From Clostridia bacterium (GTDB lineage: Bacteria; Bacillota; Clostridia; Christensenellales; Aristaeellaceae), in NCBI GenBank assembly GCA_017427165.1, contig JAFRTK010000093.1, positions 24,660 to 88,659 on the forward strand: a stretch of DNA of 64,000 nucleotides, read 5' to 3'. Of the stretch, positions 37,557-46,438 are shown piece by piece (the stretch's first letter is position 1; each line of letters starts with the position of its first letter). Below the pieces are notes generated by a model. It had not been told where the DNA came from. It did not search any database and worked only from the letters and a program-made list of their open reading frames with translations. Both the position numbers and the translations under genes were made by a program.

Positions 37557-38015
37557 ATGAAATGCCAGTTTTGCAGCTGCCTGGACAGTAAGGTGATTGA
37601 CTCCCGCCCCACGGACGACGGCAACAGCATCCGCCGCCGCCGGGAATGCATGAACTGCGGACGGCGGTTCACCACCTATGAAAAGGTGGAGATGAGCCCC
37701 CTGTTCGTCGTCAAACGGGACGGACGCCGGGAAGGCTTTGACAGCCAGAAGATCAAGGCCGGCATCCTGCATGCCTGCGACAAACTGCCGGTGAGCATGC
37801 AGCAGATCGACGAGATTGTGACCCGCGTGGAGCAGAAAGCTTACGCCACCATGGAAGGGGAGATTCCCTCCGAGAAGATCGGCGATATGGTGATGTCGGA
37901 GCTGAAGGAACTGAACGACGTCGCCTATGTGCGCTTTGCCGCGGTGTACCGCAAGTTCACCGACGTCGGTGCGTTCATGGATGAACTGAAGAAACTGGTG
38001 GCGGAAAAGATTTAA
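37557..38015 (+). CDS. nrdR: Transcriptional repressor NrdR
   Basis: ATP/dATP-sensing repressor of ribonucleotide reductase genes, 152 residues. The zinc ribbon is Cys3/Cys6 with Cys31/Cys34, and the ATP-cone covers about 49-139. It is close to the family length. It is 15 bases after xylB and followed by a strong terminator. No reductase genes are nearby, so the usual targets are elsewhere. Confidence 0.96.
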   Translation: MKCQFCSCLDSKVIDSRPTDDGNSIRRRRECMNCGRRFTTYEKVEMSPLFVVKRDGRREGFDSQKIKAGILHACDKLPVSMQQIDEIVTRVEQKAYATMEGEIPSEKIGDMVMSELKELNDVAYVRFAAVYRKFTDVGAFMDELKKLVAEKI

Positions 38016-38028
38016 CGCACACAATATG

Positions 38029-38064
38029 GGGCTGCCTCATCTAAGAGTGAGGCAGCCTTTTTTG
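38029..38064 (+). terminator. Rho-independent terminator of xylB-nrdR
   Basis: GGCTGCCTCA and TGAGGCAGCC pair, followed by TTTTTT. It also marks the left edge of the AT-rich islet. Confidence 0.9.
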
Positions 38065-38150
38065 TATCGAGATAATTGATTGGATCATTAAGGCAATATG
38101 TGAATAGACGCCCAATAATTCGCGTATATGTTTCACTTGAGATGATGGAT

Positions 38151-38648
38151 TTATTCAGGCTTTTGCTGATGGAGACTGTTAAGAATTTCTTTCATACTTG
38201 GATTCATCATGAGCAATTCAAATGATGATATCCCGTATATATTTTTGTTGTGAACATTGCATTTATAATGCAATAATAGTTTCAGGATGTCCGTGTTATC
38301 ACCAACATAGAACGAAGGATTGTTTCCATTCTGATCTATTAAATTAGGATCTGCACCATTTTCAAGAAGCATCTCTACAATCTGCCTGTTGCGATTCATA
38401 ACAGCTGCATGCAAAGGGGAATAACCTTTATTATCCTGAATGTTTATGTCAGCCTTATGTTCAATCAAGGTTTTAACAAGATTGGGGTAATTATACAAGC
38501 TACTATGAATTAGGAGCGTTCTTCCGTCTCTACCCGTCACATTGATATCATCTGCTTTTGAAATGAACATTAAGGCTGCGTTTTCCACATCTTCTCTTTT
38601 TGCCATCATCATAATCGACAGATTATCAACAACGTTTGCTCTTTTCAT
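38151..38648 (-). CDS. Ankyrin-repeat protein
   Basis: A 165-residue cytoplasmic protein with three to four ankyrin repeats between about 34 and 150 (for example GYSPLHAAVMNRNRQIVEML). AAGGAATAAG precedes the ATG. Codon use and base composition are clearly more AT-rich than its neighbours outside the islet. Short ankyrin proteins often act as antitoxins or immunity proteins in polymorphic toxin loci; that role is inferred from context. Confidence 0.8.
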   Translation of the reverse strand: MKRANVVDNLSIMMMAKREDVENAALMFISKADDINVTGRDGRTLLIHSSLYNYPNLVKTLIEHKADINIQDNKGYSPLHAAVMNRNRQIVEMLLENGADPNLIDQNGNNPSFYVGDNTDILKLLLHYKCNVHNKNIYGISSFELLMMNPSMKEILNSLHQQKPE

Positions 38649-38785
38649 CGTCTTATTCCTTTTTTACCAAAAGACATTAATGAAGAATATTGAAGTACTT
38701 ATCATTTCGAATCCAAAACAAATATATAACTGCATATTTCTTTCTTTTCCAATGATGAAATATAGCTGAGAGCTTTTTGACAACT

Positions 38786-39016
38786 TTACCGAGCATTCTC
38801 TGCGGGCAAAAGAGTGAAGTCAATCTTATAATTCCAGAAGGCATAAATGTATTCGTCATTCGTGTTCAAGACATCACCACCCAGTATTGTAAAGTTTCCT
38901 TCTTCAAAAATATAGCTAATAGCAGCTAAAACCTCCTTATAGGACAATATAATCTCTCCCATCAATTCTCGCGTTCGGCCAATACCCAGTTGATCGTATA
39001 ATAATTTTTCAATCAT
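38786..39016 (-). CDS. Small protein, possible immunity protein (Imm40-like)
   Basis: A 76-residue acidic protein with start at 39016 behind GGAG; an ATG at 39031 is possible. The segment FTILGGDVLNTNDEYIYAFWNYKI recalls Imm40-type immunity proteins, but this is from memory and is weak. It is AT-rich and lies between the paralogue pair and the ankyrin gene in the same direction. Confidence 0.5.
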   Translation of the reverse strand: MIEKLLYDQLGIGRTRELMGEIILSYKEVLAAISYIFEEGNFTILGGDVLNTNDEYIYAFWNYKIDFTLLPAENAR

Positions 39017-39131
39017 GATCGCCATCTCCATAAAAACGAGTGAAGGGAAAAAGCAGGTGCTTGTTCGGTAGGACGCTTGAACCCAGATATGCTCAGCATT
39101 TACCTGATGTCACTTTTTCGCCCCATTCCAA

Positions 39132-39788
39132 TTATTTCTTTTGAAACAAATGCATATTTTCTGTGCGCCATTGAACAAATGCTGCTTCCAATTTTTCGCT
39201 GTCTTCTGCTGTCTTCAGCAATTGTTTTACTCTAGTATTCAGTTTTTCTAAAACATATGGCATATATGGACATTTTGATAATGACTGAAAAAACAATTCT
39301 GCTGCGGTATACGCCTCCGGCATATGGTGCAGATACACCTCCGTAAAAACAAGTAATTCGTATACATGATCTTGCGCACATCTGAGAGGGACTGCTTCAT
39401 CATATCTTTCTTTATGCAACAGGTATTCACGTATACCAGAGGCTGTAGATACTTCTTCAATAAATGGTAAAAGTTTTTCATCAATATACTGTTTCGCGTT
39501 TTTGCACCAATTTATCATTTCTTCCCCTGAACTGTTGTTCTTTATTGTTTTTTTCAATGAAATATCCATGTTTCCAAGACGGTTTCCATAATTGAGAGAT
39601 ATCCCTCCACTTAATGAAGGAAAGTATAAAGGGATAAAGGCAAACTCAAAATAGTAAATTCCAGAAGGACAGTCTATGCCAATCAATGCAATAATATCTT
39701 TTTTTATCATGTAAAATGTTGTTTTGGATTTCTTCTGAAATCCATATTCTCTAATCATATTCCAAAAGATTGAATGAATATTATGCAT
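39132..39788 (-). CDS. DUF4304-like protein, paralogue 1
   Basis: A 218-residue protein with no signal peptide. Start at 39788 follows GAGGAACAG, and an in-frame ATG at 39863 would overlap the upstream gene. The N-terminal half (FWNMIREYGFQKKSKTTFYM, then PLYFPSLSGGISLNYGNRLG) resembles DUF4304, a family often found as immunity genes. The protein is closely similar to the next gene upstream along its whole length, so the pair arose by tandem duplication. Function is not known. Confidence 0.7.
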   Translation of the reverse strand: MHNIHSIFWNMIREYGFQKKSKTTFYMIKKDIIALIGIDCPSGIYYFEFAFIPLYFPSLSGGISLNYGNRLGNMDISLKKTIKNNSSGEEMINWCKNAKQYIDEKLLPFIEEVSTASGIREYLLHKERYDEAVPLRCAQDHVYELLVFTEVYLHHMPEAYTAAELFFQSLSKCPYMPYVLEKLNTRVKQLLKTAEDSEKLEAAFVQWRTENMHLFQKK

Positions 39789-39829
39789 AATCTGTTCCTC
39801 ATTCACAAATCCCGCTGGTATAAACGAAA

Positions 39830-40480
39830 TTATTGAAATAACAGTAATTTTTCTGTTCGCCATTGGGTAAAGGTCGTCTGCAACTTATCACTGTCATCTG
39901 CAATATCCAATATCTGCTTAACGCTGTTCCTATGCCATTCCATGACATATGGCATATAGGGATATCTTGGCAGCCATTGATAGAATAATTCAGCTGCAGC
40001 ATACGCTTCTGGTATATGGTGCAGAAACACCTCTGTATATACAAGTAGTTCATATACATGATTCTGTGCGCATCTGAGAGGGACTGTAGTATCGAATCTG
40101 TCCTTATGTAATAGATACTCACGTATGCCTGATGCTGTGGAGGCCTTTTCAATAAATGGGGTGAGGTATGTCTCCATATACCATTTTGTTTTTGCGCACC
40201 AATTGATCATCTCTTCCTCTGAACTGTCGTTCTTTATTGTTTCTTTCAGCGAAATATGCATATTCTCAAGACGATTTCCAAATGTAAGGTCAATTCCCCC
40301 GCTCAATGTTGGAAAGTACAGAGGAATGATGGCAAACTCAATATAGTATAATCCGGAAGGACAATCGATACTGAAGAAAACTACTATATCTTCTTTTATC
40401 ATGTAATACTTGGTTTTTGATTTCTTTTGAAATCCAAATTCCTGGATTATTTTCCAGAATACTGAATGAAAAGCTGACAT
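39830..40480 (-). CDS. DUF4304-like protein, paralogue 2
   Basis: A 216-residue protein with the same domain plan as its downstream neighbour (FWKIIQEFGFQKKSKTKYYM; PLYFPTLSGGIDLTFGNRLE). The ATG at 40480 follows AGGGTGG, and a GTG three codons earlier is possible. It is the first gene of the AT-rich islet. No promoter box matches consensus well upstream. Confidence 0.7.
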   Translation of the reverse strand: MSAFHSVFWKIIQEFGFQKKSKTKYYMIKEDIVVFFSIDCPSGLYYIEFAIIPLYFPTLSGGIDLTFGNRLENMHISLKETIKNDSSEEEMINWCAKTKWYMETYLTPFIEKASTASGIREYLLHKDRFDTTVPLRCAQNHVYELLVYTEVFLHHIPEAYAAAELFYQWLPRYPYMPYVMEWHRNSVKQILDIADDSDKLQTTFTQWRTEKLLLFQ

Positions 40481-40572
40481 CTGTTCCACCCTTATTATTT
40501 TATCATATCAATGAAATACCCAGGTTTAGTTCTTGCCTGCCGAGAATACCAGCCTTTTGCTCAAGGATGGAA

Positions 40573-40603
40573 AAACCCTGGTGAGAATCTCACCAGGGTT
40601 TTA
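40573..40603 (-). terminator. Rho-independent terminator of the galM operon
   Basis: A 13-base perfect stem around GAATC, flanked by A and T runs, so it could act in both directions. It lies nine bases after the galM stop and marks the right edge of the islet. Confidence 0.9.
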
Positions 40604-40611
40604 AATCGGAA

Positions 40612-41679
40612 TCAGTCATCCGCGCGGAAAGCGTAGATGGTGGTGGTATCGTACTTCTCGCCGGGGCGGAGAACTGTGGTGCCCGGGAAGTTGCTGTGGT
40701 TCGGATCATCCGGGCAGTGCTGGGTTTCCAGGCAGAAGCCGGAGTAGTGCCCGTAGACCGCGCCGTCCTTGCCGCCTTCGGCGTGGGTGGTGCAGGCAGT
40801 GTAGAGCTGGATGGCGGGCTGGTCGGTGATGACTTCCATGTAGCGGCCGGAATCCTCATGGTAAACGCTGGCCGCGATGCCCATGGTTTCGCGCTTGCGG
40901 AGGACGAAGTTGTGGTCATAGCCGCCGGCCGGAATCATCTGGGGGCAGGTGTCCATGACTTCGAGGCCTTCCTCAAGCAGCAGGCCGTCCCGCAGGTCCA
41001 GGGGCGTATCGGCAACGGGCATATAGTCGCCGGTGGGGATCAGGTGGCTGTCCACCTTGGTGATCACATCGGCTTCGATGGCAACGACATGGTCCCTGAC
41101 GGTGCCGTGGGCATGGCCGCCGAGGTTGAAGTAGGTGTGGTTGGTGAGGTTGCACAGGGTGGGCTTGTCGGTGGTGGCCTGGTAGCGGATGATCAGGTCG
41201 CACATATCATTCCAGGTGTACGTGACGGTGACATCCAGGTTGCCGGGATAGTTTTCCTCGCCGTCCGGGGAAATGCGGTGGAAGGATACGGAATCCTCAT
41301 GCTCGCCTTCCTTCGCGGTGCCGGTCCAGAAATGGGCGGAGAAACCGACATTGCCGCCGTGCAGGTGGTTGATGCCGTTGTCATTCAGGGCGACCTGGTA
41401 CTGCTTTCCGTCGATGGAGAATTTGCCGGCGCCGATGCGGTTGCCGTAACGGCCGACGGTGTCCCCCATGCAGCCGTGGGGCCCGATGTACTTTTCCAGC
41501 GTATCAAAGCCCAAGGCTACGTCATCCATATTGCCGCCGGCATCCGGCACAATGATGGAGGTGCAGATCGCGCCCCACTCGATGACGGTAACGGAGGCGC
41601 CCATGGCATTGGTCATGGTAAACTTGTGTACGTCTTTTCCTTTGGGGGATTTGCCCCAGACTTCGGTTTTGATGGACAT
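40612..41679 (-). CDS. galM: Galactose mutarotase (aldose 1-epimerase)
   Basis: Interconverts alpha and beta anomers of aldoses. The 355-residue beta-sandwich enzyme has LTNHTYFNLGG with a catalytic His, and the Glu of GFCLETQHCPD acts as base. The start at 41679 follows AAAGGAG; ATG codons at 41700 and 41688 are less well placed. It is 57 bases after rmuC and ends a six-gene - strand unit. It lacks a signal peptide. Confidence 0.92.
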   Translation of the reverse strand: MSIKTEVWGKSPKGKDVHKFTMTNAMGASVTVIEWGAICTSIIVPDAGGNMDDVALGFDTLEKYIGPHGCMGDTVGRYGNRIGAGKFSIDGKQYQVALNDNGINHLHGGNVGFSAHFWTGTAKEGEHEDSVSFHRISPDGEENYPGNLDVTVTYTWNDMCDLIIRYQATTDKPTLCNLTNHTYFNLGGHAHGTVRDHVVAIEADVITKVDSHLIPTGDYMPVADTPLDLRDGLLLEEGLEVMDTCPQMIPAGGYDHNFVLRKRETMGIAASVYHEDSGRYMEVITDQPAIQLYTACTTHAEGGKDGAVYGHYSGFCLETQHCPDDPNHSNFPGTTVLRPGEKYDTTTIYAFRADD

Positions 41680-41736
41680 GGCAGTCATTCTCCTTTGCAT
41701 TTATTGTTGATTGGAAACATCCAAAGAATTCCTGTG

Positions 41737-42978
41737 TCAGGATTCCGGGAGACGGAACGGATCCGCTTCCGCCGGGGATTCCGGAAGCTCCGGAACATCG
41801 GTTTCGATATTGGACAGCTTTTTCCGGATCGTACGTGTGCGGGAGACGGCGGAATCGATGGATTCCCCCGCCTGGTCCAGCCGGCGGCGCGTTGCCTCCA
41901 GCATTTCCGTGAAGCGGGCGAAATCGGTTTTGATCTCCCCGAGCAGGCGCCAGACCTCGCCGCTGCGCTTTTCGATCGCCAGCGTGCGGAAGCCCATCTG
42001 CAGGGCGTTCAGCATGGCGGCAAAAGTGCCGGGGCCGGCAATGATGATCCGGAAATCCCGCTGCAGGGAATCCACCAGGTCCGGGGTCTGCAGCGCCTCG
42101 GCGTAGAGGCCTTCGATAGGCAGGAACATGATGGCAAAATCCGTGGTGGAGGGCGGGGAGACATACTTGGAAGAAATCTTCTTCGCCTCGTCCTTCAGGC
42201 GCTTCTCGAGCGCCTTGCGGGCCGCGTCCGCTGCGGCCGCGTCACCGGCCTGGGAAGCATCCACCAGGCGGACATAGTCCTCCTGCGGGAATTTGCTGTC
42301 GACCGGCAGGTATACCATGCCGCCGGACTGGTCCGGCAGGCAGACGGCAAACTCCACCCGGTCCGCGGAGCCCGGTACGACCGCGACATTCTCCTCATAC
42401 TGGCCGGGAGCCAGCACCTGGCGGATCAGGCTGCCGAGCTGCATTTCTCCCCAGATGCCCCGGGTTTTGACGTTGGTGAGGACCTTTTTCAGGTCACCGA
42501 CGCCGGATGCCAGGGTATGCATTTCGCCGAGGCCCTTGTAGACGGATTCCAGCCGCTGGCTGACCTGGGCGAAGCTGGAATCCAGCTTTTTATCCAGGCT
42601 TTCGGACAGGCGCTGGTCCACCGTGCGGCGCATTTCACCGAGCTGGCGCTCGTTTTCCAGGCGCAGGGTGTTGATCTTTTCCTCCTGGTTCCGGGTGGAC
42701 AGGAGGACCTGGCGCTGCATGCTCTCGAGCAGGGAAGTCTGGTTCTGGCCCATCTGGGACATGGTGGAAAGCAGATGCTGGTTGGTGTTCTGCAGGGATT
42801 CCACCATCCCGTCATGCTGGGCGTCCAGGCTGTCCAGGAGCTGGTTTCCGAGGACGGTCAGGCTGTGTTCCTGGCGCATTCCTTCTTTTTCCTGCTGATG
42901 GGACAAAGAAGCCTGGCGGACCAGCAGGATGACCAGCAGCACGAGGCAGGCCAGCAGCAGGTAGAATTCGTAGCTCAT
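41737..42978 (-). CDS. rmuC: DNA recombination protein RmuC
   Basis: Limits inversions between short repeats. The 413-residue protein has an N-terminal membrane helix (about 3-22), a long coiled coil (about 30-150), and the RmuC nuclease-like domain (about 155-370), including GIWGEMQLGSLI and VDSKFPQEDYVRL. It overlaps recR by four bases, so translation is probably coupled. Confidence 0.93.
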   Translation of the reverse strand: MSYEFYLLLACLVLLVILLVRQASLSHQQEKEGMRQEHSLTVLGNQLLDSLDAQHDGMVESLQNTNQHLLSTMSQMGQNQTSLLESMQRQVLLSTRNQEEKINTLRLENERQLGEMRRTVDQRLSESLDKKLDSSFAQVSQRLESVYKGLGEMHTLASGVGDLKKVLTNVKTRGIWGEMQLGSLIRQVLAPGQYEENVAVVPGSADRVEFAVCLPDQSGGMVYLPVDSKFPQEDYVRLVDASQAGDAAAADAARKALEKRLKDEAKKISSKYVSPPSTTDFAIMFLPIEGLYAEALQTPDLVDSLQRDFRIIIAGPGTFAAMLNALQMGFRTLAIEKRSGEVWRLLGEIKTDFARFTEMLEATRRRLDQAGESIDSAVSRTRTIRKKLSNIETDVPELPESPAEADPFRLPES

Positions 42979-43574
42979 ATTTCCCGCCGGCCTTCCAACG
43001 CCTTGAGCAGCGTTACCTCATCGGTATATTCCAGGTCACCGCCGACCGGGACGCCGTGGGCAATCCGGGTGCAGCGGATGTTCATGGGTTTGAGCAGCCG
43101 CGCGATATAAGAGGCGGTCGCTTCCCCCTCCACATCCGGGTTGGTGGCCAGGATGACTTCGGAAATCGTTTCGGAACCGGCGCGCGCCATCAGCTCCCGG
43201 ATGTGGATATCATCCGGGCCGATGCCCTCCATGGGCGACAGGGTGCCGTGGAGCACATGGTACAGCCCGTGGTACTCATGGGTGCGCTCAATCGCCGCCA
43301 CATCCCGCGGATCCCGGACCACGCAAACCTGCCCGTTGTGGCGGGCCGGATCGGCGCAGACGGAACAGGTGTCCCCGGCGGAATAGTTGCCGCAGACACT
43401 GCAGAAGTGGATCGCCTTCCGCCCTTCCCAGAGGGCGACGGACAGGCTGCGCACTTCTTCCAGCGGCATGGAGGCAACGAAATACGCCAGGCGCTGGGCG
43501 GTTTTGACGCCGATGCCGGGCAGGCGGTGAAGCTCCGCCGCCATCGTTTCGATGGGTTCAATCTGGCTGCTCAT
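42975..43574 (-). CDS. recR: Recombination mediator RecR
   Basis: Works with RecF and RecO to load RecA onto gapped DNA. The 199-residue protein has the helix-hairpin-helix LPGIGVKTAQRLA (18-30), a Cys4 zinc site at Cys58/61/70/73, and the TOPRIM domain at about 80-175. It starts one base after the ybaB stop, the usual ybaB-recR order in Firmicutes, but without dnaX here. Confidence 0.96.
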   Translation of the reverse strand: MSSQIEPIETMAAELHRLPGIGVKTAQRLAYFVASMPLEEVRSLSVALWEGRKAIHFCSVCGNYSAGDTCSVCADPARHNGQVCVVRDPRDVAAIERTHEYHGLYHVLHGTLSPMEGIGPDDIHIRELMARAGSETISEVILATNPDVEGEATASYIARLLKPMNIRCTRIAHGVPVGGDLEYTDEVTLLKALEGRREI

Positions 43575-43575
43575 C

Positions 43576-43917
43576 TCAGAACAACCCGCCCATCCCGGGA
43601 GCCATACGGTTCATGGCGGACTCGCGGGCTTCCTCGCCCTTGCGGAGCGCTTCGTTGACCGCGGCCAGGATCAGGTCCTGCAGCATTTCGATATCATCGG
43701 GATCCACCACCTGGGGATCGATGGTGATGGCGGTCAGCTCGCGCTTGCCGGTCACCTTAACGGAGACCATGCCGCCGCCGGCAGAAGCTTCATACTCGGC
43801 AGCGTCCAGCTGCTCCTGCGCTTCCTGCATCTGCTGCTGCATCTTCTGCGCCTGGCGCATCAGCTGCTGCATGTTGGCTCCGCCGCCGAAGCCGCCGAAA
43901 TTGTTGGGTCTACCCAT
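43576..43917 (-). CDS. YbaB/EbfC nucleoid-associated protein
   Basis: A 113-residue DNA-binding dimer. A Met/Gln-rich helix (MRQAQKMQQQMQEAQEQL) and the conserved VKVTGKRELTAITIDP are typical. The usual partner recR follows directly. It lies 20 bases after the topoisomerase A subunit. Confidence 0.93.
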   Translation of the reverse strand: MGRPNNFGGFGGGANMQQLMRQAQKMQQQMQEAQEQLDAAEYEASAGGGMVSVKVTGKRELTAITIDPQVVDPDDIEMLQDLILAAVNEALRKGEEARESAMNRMAPGMGGLF

Positions 43918-43937
43918 TGTGATTCTCCTCCTTGTTT

Positions 43938-46436
43938 TTACGGATTGGTAACCGGGGCCGGATCCGGGATGGTTTCGACACCGTAAAGCGCGGTGACGAT
44001 ATCATCGAGGATGGCCATCAGATAGGGCATTCCTTTGCCCTGGCGGTTCTGAAGCAGGATTTCCGCCTTGTCGAGGCGGGTCATGGGGGAACGGGCCTGG
44101 GTAACCAGCAGGGTCACCGGCGTATCCCGGTCTGTGCGCAGGATGCCGGCAATCACGCGGCCGTTGGATCCGTTCTTGTTGAAGTAGAAGCAGCGGACGC
44201 CTTTGCCACCGCGGTTCTGGGATTCAAAGTCCAGCTGGGGACTGCGCTTGGCCCAGCCGCGCACGGAGAAGAGGATGACCTCATCCTTTTCGGACAGCTG
44301 GCTGAACCAGATCACTTCATCCGTTGCTTCCACGGACATTGCTTTGACACCGGAAGCGATCCGGCCCTGGGCCGGTACACCGGCAAGCGGGAAACGGATG
44401 CTCATGCCGTCCCGGGAGACCAGGAGGATATCATCCTGTGTGGGAGCGGGTTTGATATCCAGGAGGGCATCGCCCTTCTTCAGGGAAAGCGCCGGATACT
44501 TGCGGGAACGGACATCGTATTCCGCCGCAGCGGTCCGCTTGATCATGCCTTTCTTTGTGACAAACAGGAAGTCCGGCATGGCTTTCAGGCCCGCGGAATC
44601 CGCGGTGAGCATGAGCAGCGCCTGCTCGCCTTCCTCCAGGCCGGCCAGGACGCCGGAAAGGAGCTGGCCGCGGTCCCGGGGCTTGATTTCCGCCAGTTTG
44701 CCAACGGAAACCGGGTAGCAGTTGCCCAGGTTCGTGAAGATGTAGAGGGTTTCCGCGGTGGTGGCGGTGAGCTGGAAGCGGGCGCTGTCCGGCTCGCTTT
44801 CCTCCACGGTGGGCAGCGGGGTACGCTTCAGCTGCGCCGGGGAGACCCGCTTGAGGTATCCGCCGCGGGTGAAGATGACCACGGCATCCTCGGCAACGGG
44901 GGTATTGTCCGGCAGCTCCACGGGCGCGTCATCCGGCTTTTCGAGGGTGGTGCGGCGTTCGTCGGAATACTGCTCCGCAATGGTTTCCATTTCCTTGCGG
45001 ATGACTTCACGAAGCTTTTTCTCGCTCTTCAGGATGCCTTCCAGCCGGCTGATCAGCTTCAGCACGTCCGCGTATTCCTTGCGCAGGGCTTCCACTTCCA
45101 GGTTGGTGAGGCGCTGGAGACGCATATCCAGGATGGCCTGCGCCTGGACCTCGGTGAGGCTGAAGCGCTCCATCAGGCCGATGCGGGCTTCCTTCGGGCT
45201 CTTGCTGGCCCGGATCAGGGCGATGACTTCGTCCAGGTTGTCCAGCGCGATCATCAGGCCTTCCAGGATATGGGCCCGGGCTTTGGCCTGGCGGAGCTCA
45301 TATTCCGTGCGGCGGGTGACGACCTGCTTCTGGTAATCCACATAGTGGGCGATCAGCTGTTTGAGGTTGAGGAGCACCGGCTTGCCGCCGGCAATCGCAA
45401 CCATGTTGACGCCGAAGGTAACCTGCAGGTCGGAATACTTGTACAGGTAAGCGAGCACCCGCTGGGGATCGACGTCGCGCTTGAGCTCGACCACGGCGCG
45501 CATGCCGGTTCGGTCACTCTCATCGCGGATGTCGTAGATCCCGCCCAGCGCGGCTTTTTTCTCCTCGCTGAGTTTGAGGATCTTTTCCAGCATGGCGGAT
45601 TTATTGATCTGGTAGGGAATCTCGGTGATGACCAGCAGCTTGCGGCCGGCAGTCCCGTCCTCCACATGCACGCGAGCGCGGAGGGTCAGCTTGCTGCGGC
45701 CGGTTTCATAGCCGCGGCGGATCTCCTCGTTATCCACCAGGACCCCGCCGGTCGGGAAGTCCGGACCGGGGAGGATCTTCATGAGATCATCCAGGGAGAT
45801 ATCCGGGTCGTCCATCTGTGCGAGGACGGCGCGGACCGCTTCCCCCAGGTTATGGGTGGGGATGTTGGTGGCCAGGCCGACCGCGATGCCGTTGGCGCCG
45901 TTGACCAGCAGGTTGGGGAAGCGTGCGGGGATCATGTCCGGCTCTTTGAGGGTATCGTCAAAGTTGAGCCGGAAGGGAACGGTGTCCTTTTCAATATCCC
46001 GGAGCATCTCCATGGCCAGGGGCGTCATGCGGGCTTCGGTGTACCGCATGGCGGCCGCCCCGTCCCCGTCGATGGAGCCGAAGTTGCCGTGGCCGTCGAC
46101 CATGGTGCAGCGCATGGAGAAATCCTGCGCCATATGGACCAGGGCGCCGTAGACGGAGGAGTCTCCGTGGGGATGGTATTTACCAAGGCAGTCGCCCACG
46201 ATACGGGCGCACTTGCGGTGCGGCTTGTCCGGGGTGGTGCCCAGCTCCATCATGGTGTACAGGATGCGGCGCTGGACCGGCTTGAGGCCGTCCTCCACGC
46301 GGGGGAGGGCACGCTCCAGGATGACGTGCTCGGCGTAGGGCATCATGCTGTTGTGCATGACGTCCTCCATGTTGATATCCAGGATGCGGGAGGGATCGTC
46401 CTTTACGATCGGCTGATCGTCCTTCTTCTTCGGCAC
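43938..46436 (-). CDS. parC: Type IIA topoisomerase subunit A (ParC or GyrA)
   Basis: Cuts and rejoins DNA in the topoisomerase IV or gyrase tetramer. 832 residues: winged-helix and tower domains to about 500, then a six-bladed beta-pinwheel. The catalytic Tyr is Tyr132 in AMRYTE. The quinolone-region helix reads [12 protein letters not shown], with Ser93 present but Gly97 where an acidic residue normally stands. A GyrA-box-like NRGGKG lies in the C-terminal domain, so gyrase cannot be excluded. It is two bases after the B subunit, the usual order for either pair. Confidence 0.85.
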   Translation of the reverse strand: MPKKKDDQPIVKDDPSRILDINMEDVMHNSMMPYAEHVILERALPRVEDGLKPVQRRILYTMMELGTTPDKPHRKCARIVGDCLGKYHPHGDSSVYGALVHMAQDFSMRCTMVDGHGNFGSIDGDGAAAMRYTEARMTPLAMEMLRDIEKDTVPFRLNFDDTLKEPDMIPARFPNLLVNGANGIAVGLATNIPTHNLGEAVRAVLAQMDDPDISLDDLMKILPGPDFPTGGVLVDNEEIRRGYETGRSKLTLRARVHVEDGTAGRKLLVITEIPYQINKSAMLEKILKLSEEKKAALGGIYDIRDESDRTGMRAVVELKRDVDPQRVLAYLYKYSDLQVTFGVNMVAIAGGKPVLLNLKQLIAHYVDYQKQVVTRRTEYELRQAKARAHILEGLMIALDNLDEVIALIRASKSPKEARIGLMERFSLTEVQAQAILDMRLQRLTNLEVEALRKEYADVLKLISRLEGILKSEKKLREVIRKEMETIAEQYSDERRTTLEKPDDAPVELPDNTPVAEDAVVIFTRGGYLKRVSPAQLKRTPLPTVEESEPDSARFQLTATTAETLYIFTNLGNCYPVSVGKLAEIKPRDRGQLLSGVLAGLEEGEQALLMLTADSAGLKAMPDFLFVTKKGMIKRTAAAEYDVRSRKYPALSLKKGDALLDIKPAPTQDDILLVSRDGMSIRFPLAGVPAQGRIASGVKAMSVEATDEVIWFSQLSEKDEVILFSVRGWAKRSPQLDFESQNRGGKGVRCFYFNKNGSNGRVIAGILRTDRDTPVTLLVTQARSPMTRLDKAEILLQNRQGKGMPYLMAILDDIVTALYGVETIPDPAPVTNP

Positions 46437-46438
46437 GG

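Noticed and set aside
38065-40572. Prophage or integrative-element origin with attachment repeats at the islet ends
   Set aside because: No integrase, tRNA end or matching direct repeats were found at either edge; only the two terminators flank it.
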